Part shown: piece by piece, positions 8,364 through 18,251 of the stretch
Layout of the letters: each line of letters begins with the position of its first letter
How positions within the stretch are numbered: position 1 is the stretch's first letter
Assembly (NCBI RefSeq): GCF_007752535.1
Contig: NZ_CP036426.1
Coordinates: 4,216,001-4,280,000, forward strand
From: Tautonia plasticadhaerens
Lineage (GTDB): Bacteria; Planctomycetota; Planctomycetia; Isosphaerales; Isosphaeraceae
Direction: 5' to 3'
Length of the DNA: 64,000 bases
Program-made: the position numbers and the translations under genes
Notes under the pieces: model-generated
What the model saw: the letters and a program-made list of their open reading frames with translations, nothing else
Told to the model about the DNA's origin: nothing
The model's database searches: none

Positions 8364-8525
8364 CTCGTAGGTCTTGCGGCCCATCAGCACGGCGTCGAAC
8401 GAGTCGAGCGACTCCCGGAACTCGGCGACCAGTTCGTCGTCCCAGGCGAAGCCGCCGAAGGAGCCGTCCTCGTGGGCGATGAAGCCGTCGAGTGTCGAGG
8501 CCACGTAGTAGACGAGCCGTCTCAC
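8364..8525 (-). pseudogene. Dihydrofolate reductase-like (RibD-C) gene, N-terminal half
   Basis: Codes for MRRLVYYVASTLDGFIAHED and on to VLMGRKTYE, the first 54 residues of a RibD-C/dihydrofolate-reductase-family protein. Homology stops after TACGAG at 8364-8369; the frame then runs on through unrelated residues to a stop at 8280. The rest of the protein, starting at the very next codon (EVGLREGKTSPYP), is found at 37231-37617 on the other strand. The gene is therefore split, with only GAG shared at both breakpoints. Confidence 0.85.
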
Positions 8526-8601
8526 GGGCGCCCTCCCCGGATCGGAGGTCCATCTGGGCGTCCCACAGGGCCGGCGAGGGCGGCATTGTGGCGGCGGTCG
8601 A

Positions 8602-9610
8602 TCATGGGCCTACCTCCGGCCCCGATTCCGCATTCGTCGACGGGGCGTCCAGGTCCTCGAACGTGATGCGTCGCTCGATCTCCCCGTGGGGCACGCCGTC
8701 GACCTCGGCATACGGATCGACGAAGAAGTTCAGCGGCGGCCCCTGCTGCGGGGGCTCCAGCGTCAGGTGCCGGCCCCGGCTGAACTCCAGCCGGTCCTCG
8801 TCGTGGTGCCCGAAGAAGTAGTCCTTGCGGGCCGGCTCCTTGGCCGCCTCGCTGGCGTCCACCGGCACCCAGCCCCGCCCCCCGACATACATCTCGGCCC
8901 AGCAGTGGTAGCCGGCGACCTCGCCCGCGCCCCGCTCCCCCGGCAGCGGCAGGCCGATGGCGAAGCGGGCGGGGATGCCGACGGACCTGGCCATGCCGAT
9001 CAGCAGGGCGTGGAAGTCGGTGCAGTTGCCCCGCCGCACGTCGCAGGCATACAGCGCATCGCCCCGGCCCCAGCCGGTGTCGCTCTTGTCGTAGGTCATC
9101 GTGCCGACGACCGCCTCGTAGATGGCCCTGGCCCGCTGCTCATCCCCCTCCAGGCCCAGGGGTCGCCTCCTCGGCGAGGCGGCGGATCGGGCCGTCCAGC
9201 GGCTCCGGGGCCAGGTAACGCCGCAACTCCCCCGGGCTCAGGGGCTCCCGTCGACCTGCGTTCTCCCGGCGGGTGGCGACGATCGTCATCGTGACGGTGA
9301 CCTCGCCCTGCGGCCGGTCGAGTCGGACGTGGAGGGACCGGTTGCCGGAGCCCGGCTCCCTCCCGAGGGTCACGGGGGCCGGGGCGTCGATCGTCAGGCG
9401 GTGGATCGTCTGGTTGGCGTCGTCCTGCGGGACGGGGAGCCAGAGGTCCAGGGCCTCGCTGTCCTCGGGGATGTCCCGGACGGTCGCCCGATAGGTCAAT
9501 GCGAAGGTCCGTTGGCGTGGGGGCTCGTCGGCGGCCCGGCCCGCCTGCGGCAGGGCGAGGAGCAGGATCGCCGGCAGCGCTGCGAGTCGAATCGGTCGTG
9601 GTCGGCCCAT
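8602..9610 (-). pseudogene. Secreted transglutaminase-like protein, frameshifted
   Basis: The start at 9610 gives a signal peptide (IRLAALPAILLLALPQAGRA) and an N-terminal beta domain. The frame breaks near 9151-9160 (EEATPG, then stop). The correct continuation LEGDEQRARAIYEAVVGTM lies one base out and leads into the catalytic domain at 9099-8602: DVRRGNCTDFHALL (catalytic Cys), AGYHCWAEMYV (His) and WVPVDASEA (Asp). All three catalytic residues are present, so a single indel in a G/C-rich run separates signal and catalytic parts. It may be a sequencing error. Transglutaminase-like domains of this kind are cysteine peptidases or acyltransferases outside the cytoplasm. Confidence 0.7.
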
Positions 9611-9715
9611 GGACGCACCCTCGGGTATGGTTCCGGACGCCCCCATGGTGCTCCGGGCGAGGGCTCGGTTCAATGCCCCCGGGGCCGAGGGGTCGCCCTC
9701 CCCCGACCCGCCTGA

Positions 9716-10720
9716 CTACGGCCGCTCGTCGGTGTCCGTCCCTGCACTCGCCGACTCCTCGGCCTCCTTCGGCACCAGCGGCCCCCGCACCGCCGGGTCG
9801 TCCTCCCTCGGGTGGTCCCGCCACAGCCAGCGCAGCATCTCGGGCATGATCGCCCCGCCGTGCTTGTTGGAGTGCGTGCCGATCCCCCACACGTAGCTCA
9901 CGTCGTAGCCCTTCTCCTCCAGCGCCTCGGCCATCTTGAGGTTCTGGGCGAACCAGTCCCACTGCGGGTCGTAGCGGCCCCCACGCCGGACGCCCCGGTT
10001 GTCGTTCATCCCGTCCTGGAGGAAGATGCGGATCGGCCTGGGCTCGGCCTCTCGGACCAGATCGGGGTAGACGTGGCCGCCCATGATGTTGACGTAGCTG
10101 CCGATCGTGCTGATGACCTTGCGGAACTGGTCGGGCCGGTGCCAGGCCACGGTGAACGCGCAGATCGCCCCCGAACTGGCCCCGGAGATGGCGCGGCATT
10201 CCGGGTCGTCGGAGATGGCGTAGTCCCGCTTGAGGGCCGGGAGCAACTCCTCGACGATGAGCCGGGAGTAGGTGTCGTCCAGGGCGTTGTACTCGACCCG
10301 GCGGTTGGTGGTCCGGTCGCCCCAGTCGGCGTCGGTGGCCTCCGGCTGGTCGGCCGTGTGGCCGGGGTTGATGAAGACGCCGAGGGTGACCGGCATCTCC
10401 CGGCGGTAGATGAGGTTGTCGAAGACGGTGGGGATGCGGTAATTGCCCTCCGGGCCGAGGAAGGCGTGGCCGTCCTGGAAGACCATCAGGCAGGCGGGCT
10501 CGTCGGGGTCGTACTGGGCCGGGACGTAGACCCAGTAGTGGCGGGTGGTGCCCGGGTAGACCTCGCTGGCCAGCGTGAGCGGGCCGACGACCTCGCCCCG
10601 GGGCACCCCGTCGTGCGGCTCGGAGTCGGAGCCGAGCCTGTAGGCGTCGTCGGGGGACTGGGCGAGGGCGGCCCCGGCGATCAGGGAGAGGGCGAGCGAG
10701 CAGGCGACGGCGATCTTCAT
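9716..10720 (-). CDS. Secreted esterase (enterochelin-esterase-like)
   Basis: 334 residues from the ATG at 10720. The signal peptide [20 protein letters not shown] ends in AxA. The alpha/beta-hydrolase core has [20 protein letters not shown], the nucleophile elbow [13 protein letters not shown], an acidic residue in [10 protein letters not shown] and a histidine in GTHSNKHGG. This is the esterase-D/Fes-like fold acting on ester bonds outside the cytoplasm; the substrate is unknown. The frame is open further upstream, but only this start gives an export signal. Confidence 0.8.
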   Translation of the reverse strand: MKIAVACSLALSLIAGAALAQSPDDAYRLGSDSEPHDGVPRGEVVGPLTLASEVYPGTTRHYWVYVPAQYDPDEPACLMVFQDGHAFLGPEGNYRIPTVFDNLIYRREMPVTLGVFINPGHTADQPEATDADWGDRTTNRRVEYNALDDTYSRLIVEELLPALKRDYAISDDPECRAISGASSGAICAFTVAWHRPDQFRKVISTIGSYVNIMGGHVYPDLVREAEPRPIRIFLQDGMNDNRGVRRGGRYDPQWDWFAQNLKMAEALEEKGYDVSYVWGIGTHSNKHGGAIMPEMLRWLWRDHPREDDPAVRGPLVPKEAEESASAGTDTDERP

Positions 10721-11051
10721 GGCGCGTCCCCGTGGGAGGGCGATCGACCCCGGCATCCGGGACAGGTCGGCCCCGTCCCTTGCGGCCCCCGAGGATAGCG
10801 GGCGCCGTCTCCAGCGGCAACGACCGGCGGGCCGGGCGCGGGCCATCGGGGTCTGGTCCAGTCCTATCGACATAATCCTGAGAGTTCGACCTTCGCCCTC
10901 GTCGGGAGCCGAAGTCCAATCATCGCCCCTCCGACTGACCTTCGGAGACGACCAGCGATCGACGACCTCAATGCGGCCCGCAGGGCGACGAACTATACGC
11001 TTGACAATCAGTGGTCGCGCGCCCATGATCCGGCTCCAGGAGGGCCGGATC

Positions 11052-11303
11052 ATGCACGTCGAAGTCGAGTCTCGGATCGTCGGGACGTTCCTGGGCTATG
11101 CCCCGGGGGCGGTCCATCGGCTGGACGACGGCAGCGAGTGGGAGCAGGTCGGCAACGTCAGGGAGTACGTCTACCGGGAGCGACCGGCATGCCGCATCCT
11201 CCGGGACCAGGACCGGCTATTCCTCGACGTGGAAGGGACCAGCGGGATCGCCGAGGTGCGACAGTTTGTCGGGAAGTGTTGGTCGGGCTCGGGGGCGTAT
11301 TGA
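11052..11303 (+). CDS. Small hypothetical protein
   Basis: 83 residues, [21 protein letters not shown] strong ribosome-binding sequence (AGGAGG) ends 8 bases before the ATG. It looks like a small beta-barrel (alternating hydrophobic residues, [20 protein letters not shown]). Similar small all-beta proteins are common in planctomycetes, but the function is not known. Confidence 0.6.
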   Translation: MHVEVESRIVGTFLGYAPGAVHRLDDGSEWEQVGNVREYVYRERPACRILRDQDRLFLDVEGTSGIAEVRQFVGKCWSGSGAY

Positions 11304-11436
11304 GGCGACACCTCCGGAATACATGGGCCTCACTGGGAAGAAGGTCGCACAACGATTGCTGGAACAGGTCCATCGGCATCCTCCTCTGGGTCGCCTCCGC
11401 TATCGACCATCGCACACCACGGAGGACGATGATCCA

Positions 11437-12564
11437 TCATGGACCTTCGGGCTGGCCGTCGGAGACGATCAGCCGGTGGCATTCGGCCATCGTCGGCGGC
11501 TCGTACCGCCCCGCAAGCCGCCGGATTACCTGCTCGGGCACCGGTCGCTCCCGACGCCGGTTCCGGTCGAGGATCGCCGGCAACAGTGGCTCCACGTAGA
11601 CGACCTCGATACGGGCTCCGTAGCCGGCGAACAAGTCGATCCAGCGGCCTCGGGTCTGGCGCAGCAGATTGGTGGCGTTGAAGGCGAATGACCGGCCCGA
11701 CCGCAGCAACTCCCGGCAGCGCTCCCGGGCCAATTGGACGACCCCGCCCTGGTCGTCGGCCGGATCGACGCCCAGTTCGCCCCGCAGGTCGTCCAGCGAG
11801 ACCACCGGCAGATCGGGGCGGTTCGCCGCCAGCCAGGTGTCCTTTCCGGACCCCGGCAGGCCGGACATCATCGTCACCGTGCAGCGATGGTCCTCGAACG
11901 GGGCGTAGTGCAGGCTCGGCTCCGACTGCCGGAAGAACAGGAAGCGGGCCTGGTCGTTGGCGAAGGGATAGGGCCGCTCGAAGCAGCCATGCTCCTCGGC
12001 GACCATCCGCCAGAGGTGTAAGTTATCCTCGGGTCGCCCCATCTCGGCGGTCGACCGGCCCCGGGTGTTGGCGAGGGAGAACAGGTAGAGCAGCCGGTTG
12101 CCGGCGAGCCAGGACATCGTGGCGACCTCGTGCTCCGGCCGCTCCCGTTCGAGCAGGAAGGCCGGGCGGCCGTGGAAGCGGACCAGGCGGCAGACCACCT
12201 CCCGGGTCGACAGGCCGCAGCCCAGGTCCCGCAGCGCCGAGCGGGCCAGGTGCTCCCCCTTGATGGCGTGCCTGGGCGAGGTGACCCGCCCGGTCTGCGG
12301 ATCGACCTGCGAGGTCAGCGGCTTGCCCGCATCGTGAAACAGGGCCGTGAGCACCAGGACCGTCCGCTCGTGGACGGTGAGCGACTCCCAGTCCTCAAGT
12401 CGGGGCAGTTGATCGCAGACCATCTGCGTATGGGCCCACACGTCCCCCTCGGCGTGCCAGCCGGCGTCCTGCATGCAGCCGGCCATCGCCCGTGCCCAGG
12501 GCTGCTCGACGGCCCACGCCAGGATGCCGTCGATCCCGGCGTTCGAGAGCGTTTCCCAGTTCAT
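11437..12564 (-). CDS. HD-Pnk: HD phosphoesterase-polynucleotide kinase
   Basis: 375 residues. The N-terminal HD domain has H45 ([10 protein letters not shown]), the H77-D78 pair (LFHDAGKPL), a further His in [13 protein letters not shown] and one in RLVRFHGRP. The C-terminal P-loop kinase has Walker [11 protein letters not shown] near residue 238, [11 protein letters not shown], and an Arg-rich lid [14 protein letters not shown]. This is the order of HD-Pnk described from Runella slithyformis, in which HD removes 2',3'-cyclic or 3'-phosphate and the kinase phosphorylates 5'-OH ends. Its start codon overlaps the stop of the RNA ligase gene (ATGA), so healing and sealing enzymes are translationally coupled. 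It appears intact. Confidence 0.85.
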   Translation of the reverse strand: MNWETLSNAGIDGILAWAVEQPWARAMAGCMQDAGWHAEGDVWAHTQMVCDQLPRLEDWESLTVHERTVLVLTALFHDAGKPLTSQVDPQTGRVTSPRHAIKGEHLARSALRDLGCGLSTREVVCRLVRFHGRPAFLLERERPEHEVATMSWLAGNRLLYLFSLANTRGRSTAEMGRPEDNLHLWRMVAEEHGCFERPYPFANDQARFLFFRQSEPSLHYAPFEDHRCTVTMMSGLPGSGKDTWLAANRPDLPVVSLDDLRGELGVDPADDQGGVVQLARERCRELLRSGRSFAFNATNLLRQTRGRWIDLFAGYGARIEVVYVEPLLPAILDRNRRRERPVPEQVIRRLAGRYEPPTMAECHRLIVSDGQPEGP

Positions 12565-12860
12565 GACCAGATGTCCGCATCGTCTGCCAGCAGGTTCAAC
12601 GTCATGGCCTGGTACTGCCAGTGGGCGCTCCGCTTCACCTTCTCCACGAACTCGGGCCGCACGAACTTCGCCCGCCCGGTGACGACGCCTTTGGCTTCCG
12701 TCCGCAGGTAGAGCCCCTCCATCCGGTCGTCGGTATGCCCCGTGGTCAGGTCCTCGAACCTGCTGTCGAAGCAGGACGGGCCGATCAGGGCCTCAAGCCG
12801 GTCCCTCGATAGCGATCCGTGATGGACGACGGGGACCGTGGGGATGCCGGTTCCTTCAAG

Positions 12861-14157
12861 GCACCAGAAAGAAGCTACGTCTTCCGTGGCCTGCCTCGCT
12901 TACGAGGGATCTTCACGAACCACTTCTCAAGCGACGGCAGGCGGATCACCTCGGCCTCCAACGCCTCCATCTCCTCGGGCTTCAGCCTGACCCCCTTGGC
13001 GTAGGTCGTCTCCACCAGGCTGACCACCGGGTGCTTCCGCTTCCAGGTCATCGATCGGGCGAATCCCAACACCGCCTCCACCGAGTCCAGCAGCGACCCG
13101 TTCCAGTGCATCTCCAGCACGCCCCAGCACCGCTCGATCGGGTTGTACTTGCTGTGGTACGGCGGGTAGTACGCCAACTGCACCACCAGGCGATACTTGC
13201 GGGCGAAGGCCACGATCCGCTTGAGGAACTGGCTCCGCCGGCTGTGGTTCTCCGGGCCGTTGTCCAGGTTGATCACCAGCGTCTTGACCCGCAGGAACCG
13301 CAGGCGGACGCCCTCCCACCATTGCTCCAGGCGATCGGCGATGAAGTCGCTGGTGACCTTCGACCGGGCCATGTACAGCCACAGGTCGTCGTGCTCGGGC
13401 AGGAAGATGCCGAAGGGGGTCAGCGTCGCCACGGGCTTGAAGTCGTGATCCGCCGCCTTCGTGCCGGTCCGGCTCCGGCCCCGCCGTGAGAAGGGGCCGA
13501 CATGCACCGTCGCCTTGGCGTCGATCGAGAGCCGCAGGGTGCCCCTGGCCCGATCCGCCTCGGGGTTGACCGCCTTCAGTTGATCGAAGATGGCATCGGT
13601 CTGCGGGACTCTTTTTGGGGGCGGCACTTGGCCACCCTGGAGAGGCGATAGCCCAGCAGGTTCAGCTTGGTGTTGATGGTCTGCTGGGTGGGCAACTCCT
13701 CGTCGGTGTAGCCCTTCGTGGCGATCAACTGGCGTCGGACCTCGGCGGCACTGATCCGGGTGAAGAGCCCCTTGGTCTGGAACTTGGGGTCGGCCTGGCT
13801 CTGCCCGTCGGCGATGCTGCGGATGTCATCGAGGAGTCGGGGCAAGTGCTCCTCGGCGGGCTTGCGACGGCGGGCCGAGAAGGCGTCCACGCAGGTCATG
13901 CCCGAGCGGAGTTCGTGCGTGCCCTTGCGGATGGTCTCCCGGCACCAGCCGAGATGCTCCTGGGCCCAGCGTTGTCCACCCCGCCCCATCGCTGCGACGG
14001 TCTTGGCCATGAAGACTCGCTTCGGACTGCCCTTGAGGGCCTTGGCGGCATCGATGAGGACGGGGATCATCTCGGGGCTGGGCCGCATCTGCGTATCTCC
14101 TTGATCTCCTGGTGCGAAGGTCTCAGGATACGGAAGAGTTTTGTCCTTTCAATCCCC
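12861..14157 (-). mobile_element. ISAzo13-like insertion sequence in the RNA ligase gene
   Basis: 1297 bp bounded by CAAG target duplications at 12857-12860 and 14158-14161. Imperfect terminal inverted repeats share GAAAG, eight variable bases, then TCTTCCGT. It carries one transposase in two overlapping frames. Clean duplications point to a single insertion event. Confidence 0.85.
12875..14088 (-). CDS. ISAzo13-like transposase, two frames
   Basis: The first frame (14088-13576, 170 residues) is the DNA-binding part, ending [10 protein letters not shown]. The second (13627-12875) carries the DDE catalytic core: [11 protein letters not shown] (Asp), [11 protein letters not shown] (Asp) and [10 protein letters not shown] (Glu). 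The frames overlap at CCCCCAAAAAG around 13613, and a -1 shift there fuses them as [17 protein letters not shown]. This could be programmed frameshifting, as seen in related IS, or a simple deletion. The family assignment rests on the [17 protein letters not shown] motif. Confidence 0.7.
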
Positions 14158-14785
14158 CAAGCAGGGCCAGCCGCCGCCGGAGGTCCAGGAAGGCCCGCTT
14201 CCGCTTGTCGTAGAGGTCGAACTCGAAGAAGTAGTGCGGGAGCCGGCGGTAGTGGATCGAGTGCCGGGCGTAGACCCACTCGCCGAAGAGGATGTATCCG
14301 TCCCCCAGCCGGTCCTCCAGGATGTGCCGCTTGACGGCCGCCCACTGCTTGAACAGGTCGTACTGCGGGTGCATCCCCTCGGTGATCAGGTGCCCCCGGC
14401 ACTGGAGGGCCATCCGGCCGTCCGACGTGAAGTGGAGGCCGACGTTGGTCCCGTCCAGCTTCTCCTCGACGATCAGGGAGGCGTCAGTGAGGAGTCGGAT
14501 GGATTCGGCCTCGCCGAGGTGCTTGTCGTCGTCGGTCCCGGTGGAGCCGAAGAGGTGGGGCGTCCTCGGGTACTTGACGAACTCGTCATGCGAGAGCCCC
14601 ATGACTGGACCCCTCAAATGTTCGCCCCACGGGGCGGTCGCTCGGGCGAACCCCCTCGGCGGGGATCGTATCCCCCCTCATCACGCAACCTCGACCGGAT
14701 TTGGCAGACACACCTGCGGCTCGCCGGGTTCGAGGCCCCACCTTGAGAGTCCCCTGGTCTCCGGACGGAAGCCCAGCCCCCGCCA

Positions 14786-15121
14786 TCACCACGCCCGGGT
14801 CGGCAGCCCCTCGGCCGCCGCCCGGAACCGCTCGTCCCAGGCCCACCAGTCGGCCTCCGGCAGGACGCCGTAGACCCGCAAGCCCGGCGGCTCCACCGAG
14901 GCCCGCAGGAAGGGCGGGACATCCTCGTCGTCGCCGAACCACCAGGGCACATCCCGGTGGCGCACCGCCCCCGGCAGCCCCTCGTAGATGCCGGAGAGCC
15001 GCCGCCAGTGCCCGTCGTCGAAGCGGCCCCAGTCCAGGCCGTAGACCCGTTCGACCTCGACGAGGCAGCAGAGCCCGTCGAGCGGCGTGGCCTCCAGGTT
15101 GTCGTAAAACGGGACCGTCAT
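14786..15121 (-). CDS. Hypothetical protein in the RNA-repair island
   Basis: 111 residues, rich in Trp and acidic residues (VERVYGLDWGRFDDGHWRRL, VPWWFGDDEDVPPFL). I recognise no domain. It lies between the GNAT gene and the RNA ligase gene on the same strand, so it is probably co-transcribed. No signal peptide or membrane segment. Confidence 0.55.
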   Translation of the reverse strand: MTVPFYDNLEATPLDGLCCLVEVERVYGLDWGRFDDGHWRRLSGIYEGLPGAVRHRDVPWWFGDDEDVPPFLRASVEPPGLRVYGVLPEADWWAWDERFRAAAEGLPTRAW

Positions 15122-15178
15122 GCTCGGACTCCCTGGGATCGGTGCCGGTTCGCCCCATCCCAGGGGGAACGGCCCTGG

Positions 15179-15601
15179 TCAGGGTGACGGCCCGGCCTGG
15201 GGGATGCGGGGGATCACCCAGCAGGAGTCGTGCGGGGCCATCCCGATGCGGAGATAGTACGAGCGGGCCAGCGGCGCCGCCAGCAGGACCAGCGTGGTCC
15301 CCGTGCCCGCCGCCTCGTGCGTCCGGCGGATCAGTTCCCAGCCGATGCCTCGCCGCTGGAAGGCCACGTCCACCGCCAGGTCGGACAGGTAGGTGCAATA
15401 GCTGAAGTCGGTGATCGCCCGGGAGACGCCGACCAGGAGGCCATCGCCCCGGGCAGCGACGATCACGTCGGCGTTGCGGAGCATGCACCGGATCGTCTCG
15501 GGCTCGCTAACGGGCCGGCGCTCGGCGAGCGTGGAGCGGGCCAGCACGTCGAGGAACTCCTCGGCCCCCAAATCCGGCTCAAGGGCATACCTCACGTCCA
15601 T
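15179..15601 (-). CDS. GNAT family N-acetyltransferase
   Basis: 140 residues with the GNAT core: [20 protein letters not shown] contains the acetyl-CoA loop Q-x-x-G-I-G, and [13 protein letters not shown] is the C-terminal strand-helix. Acetyl-CoA-dependent acyl transfer is expected; the acceptor is unknown. It starts 19 bases after the pnkp stop, so it is probably part of the same transcript. Confidence 0.8.
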   Translation of the reverse strand: MDVRYALEPDLGAEEFLDVLARSTLAERRPVSEPETIRCMLRNADVIVAARGDGLLVGVSRAITDFSYCTYLSDLAVDVAFQRRGIGWELIRRTHEAAGTGTTLVLLAAPLARSYYLRIGMAPHDSCWVIPRIPQAGPSP

Positions 15602-15620
15602 GGCTTCGCTCCGGCCTCAC

Positions 15621-18227
15621 TCAGAGCCTCGGGTCCACCGGCTCGCTCTCCAGGGCCAGGACGCCGAAGACGCACTCGTGGACCCGCCGCAGCGGCTCAC
15701 CCCGCACGAACCGCTCCAGCCCCTCGACCCCGAGGGCGAACTCCCCCAGCGCCAGCGACCGCTTCCGGCCCAATCCCCGGGACCGCAGCCGCCCCAGGTT
15801 CGCCTCGTCCGTGTACTCGGGCCCGTAGATGATCCGCAGGTATTCCCGCCCCCGGCACTTCACCGCCGGCTGCGACAGGCCCCGCCGACCCCGGTGGACG
15901 AAGGACAGCGGCTTGACGACCATCCCCTCGCCGCCCCGGGCCGTCATCTCGGACCACCAGGCGACCCCCGCCTCCTGGCTGGCCGGGTCGGTCACGTCCA
16001 CGACCTTGTACGAGGTCGCCAGCAGCAGTCCCGGGTCGGCCCGGCAGACCTCGGCCAGCGTCTCCATGTGCCAGAGGTGGTCCCTGTCCGTGTGGACCCG
16101 CCCCTCGGTGGCCAGCAGGTGGAACGGGGCCAGCTACAGGTCGGCCAGCGACTCCACCGACCAGCAATACTGGCGGTAGGCGGCGACGAATCGGGCGACA
16201 TCCCCCTCCCGGCGGCGGTACGACGCCTCGGACGACCGGACCTTCTCCCGCTCCTCGCCCTCCAGCCGCCCGGCGGCTTGCTCAAGGGCGGCCACGGCCC
16301 GGGGCAGCGAGGCCGAGCCCGCCGCCCCCACCGCCGCATACTGGGTCCGGAGGAGTTCCTGGGCCTTGGCCGACCACGGCATCAGTTCGCAGTCCAGGCA
16401 GGCCCAACTCGTCTCCAGTTTGCCCCAGAGGTCGGCGGCGGTCAGGGCCTCCCTCACCCGGTCGAGGAACCGCCGCTCCAGGTTGAGATCGTTGAAGAAC
16501 CGCCTGCCGGTGCGGGTGGTGACGATGCCCAGTTCGCCCGTCGTGACGCCGAACCGCTCCCTGGCCGCATCCTCGTCCCGGCAGGCGACGACGACGGCCC
16601 TGGAGCCCATGTGCTTCTGCTCGCAGACGACCTGCGGCGCCCCCTCGCTGCGGTAGTAGGCGAACGCCTCGGCCGGGTGCTCCAGGAGCCCCGGCTCCCG
16701 GCTGGTCTCGCACGGCGACATGGTGGGCGGCAGGTAGATCAGCCAGCGGGGGTCGGCGGCGAACCGGCTCATCACCTCCAGGGCCGCCGTGGCGTTCTCC
16801 TCCCGGATGGTGACGTTGCCCCCCAGCCGGGTCGGGACGATCCGCTTGCCCAGCACGTCCTCGGCGTCGAGCACCTCGTCGTGGGCCTGCTGCGCCGTCA
16901 ACGCCGGGGCCTGCACGTCCTCGGGGAGGAAGGGCCGGGACGGCTCGCAATAGGTGCGGGCGGCGGGGACCGAGACGAACTCCTCCTCGGGATAGCGGAG
17001 GGCGGTGAGCTTGCCGCCGAAGACGCAGCCGGTGTCGATGTTGACCGTGCGGTTGAGCCACTGCGGCTCCGGGACCGGCGTGTGGCCGTAGACCACCATC
17101 GCCCGGCCCCGGTACTCCGAGGCCCAGTCGAAGCGGACCGGCAGGCCGAATTCGTCGGTCTCTCCCGTCGTCTCCCCGTAGAGGGCGAAGTCACGCACCT
17201 TGCCGGAGCCCCGGCCCTGCATCTCCTCCTTCATCCCGGCGTGGGCGACGACGAGGTTGCCGTCGTCGAGGACGTAGTGGCTGACCAGCCCGTCGAGGAA
17301 GTCGGCGAGTTGCTCGCAGAACGGGCCACGGACCTCCTCGGGCAGGGCCTCGATCTCGGCCAGCGTGTCGGCCAGCCCGTGGGTGACCTGGACGTTCTTG
17401 CCCCGCAGCTTGCGGACCAGCTTCAGGTCGTGGTTGCCGGGGACGCAGAGGGCCGAGCCCTGCCGGACCATGGCGCGGACGATCCGCACCGTGTCGAGGA
17501 CCCGGGGGCCACGGTCCACCAGGTCGCCCAGGAAGACCGCCTTGCGGCCCTCCGGATGGGCGTAGACAGGGCCGCTGTCCAGGGACAGGCCACCGGGGAT
17601 GGCCGCCACGGGCTCGTATCCCATCGCCTTGAGCAGGGCCTCAAGCTCGTCGCCGCAGCCGTGGACATCGCCGATGAGGTCGAACGGCCCGTGCTCGTCC
17701 CGCCGGTCGTTCCAGAGGGGCACCCGCTCGACCGTGACGGCGTCCACCTCCTCGGGCGTCTCCAGTACGTAGACGTGCCGGAAGCCCTCCTTGCGGAGCC
17801 CCCGCAGCGACCGCCGCAACTGGGACTTCTGGTTGCGGACGACGTGCGGGCCGAAGTCCCGGTCGGGGCGCCCCCGGTTGCGCTCCTGGCAGACCTTCTC
17901 CGGCAGGTCCAGCACGATGGCCACGGGCAGGCAGTGGTATTGCCGGGCCAGTTCGACCAGCGGCCTGCGGGCCTCGGGCTGGACGTTGGTGGCGTCGATG
18001 ACCGTCAGCTTGCCGAGGGCCAGGCGCTTGCCGGCGACGTAGCGGAGGACCTCGAACGCTTCCTTGGTGACGGACTGGTCGTTCTCGTCGTCGGAGACCA
18101 TGCCCCGGCAGAAGTCGGACGACAGGACCTCCGTGGGCCGGAAGTGCCTGCGGGCGAACGTGCCCTTGCCCGAGCCGCTGGGGCCGACCAGGACGACGAG
18201 GGACAGCTTGGGGATGGTGATTTTCAT
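15621..18227 (-). pseudogene. pnkp: Pnkp kinase-phosphatase-ligase with an in-frame amber codon
   Basis: The frame of 868 codons has the full Pnkp layout. The kinase has Walker A GPSGSGKGT (15-23). The metallophosphatase has GDVHGCGDELEALL, GDLVDRGP and GNHD. The ligase has the adenylation motif EQKHMGSRAVV near residue 545 and the C-terminal GEGMVVKPLSF and KCRGREYLRIIYG. Codon 698 is TAG (16134-16136), between VESLADL and LAPFHLLATEGRVH, where Lys (AAG) would be expected; the frame is otherwise continuous. The truncated product keeps kinase and phosphatase but lacks the last ligase motifs. It partners Hen1, encoded upstream. Natural decay, readthrough or base error are all possible. Confidence 0.85.
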
Positions 18228-18251
18228 GTTCGAATAACAAGGTCGAGATAT

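Larger units (their letters stand above)
12561..14602 (-). pseudogene. RNA ligase (Rnl family), interrupted by an insertion sequence
   Basis: The N-terminal part, 14602-14158, carries nucleotidyltransferase motif [12 protein letters not shown] (Lys48), and motif III-like [16 protein letters not shown]. The C-terminal part, 12860-12561, carries motif IV ([10 protein letters not shown]) and motif V ([15 protein letters not shown]). Between them lies a 1297-bp IS flanked by CAAG duplications. Removing the IS and one CAAG restores [15 protein letters not shown] in frame, giving a protein of about 245 residues. Rnl ligases seal 3'-OH to 5'-phosphate RNA ends. The stop overlaps the HD-Pnk start. 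As it stands no full ligase can be made. Confidence 0.85.

Noticed and set aside
5928-8525. A complete integrated prophage or transposon around the recombinase
   Set aside because: No structural, replication or cargo genes and no paired attL/attR in direct orientation are visible; the reductase halves are inverted, which simple integration does not explain.
9096-10919. A 607-codon frame opposite or shifted from the esterase
   Set aside because: Wrong frame of the esterase gene; only its last 20 codons overlap the transglutaminase frameshift region.
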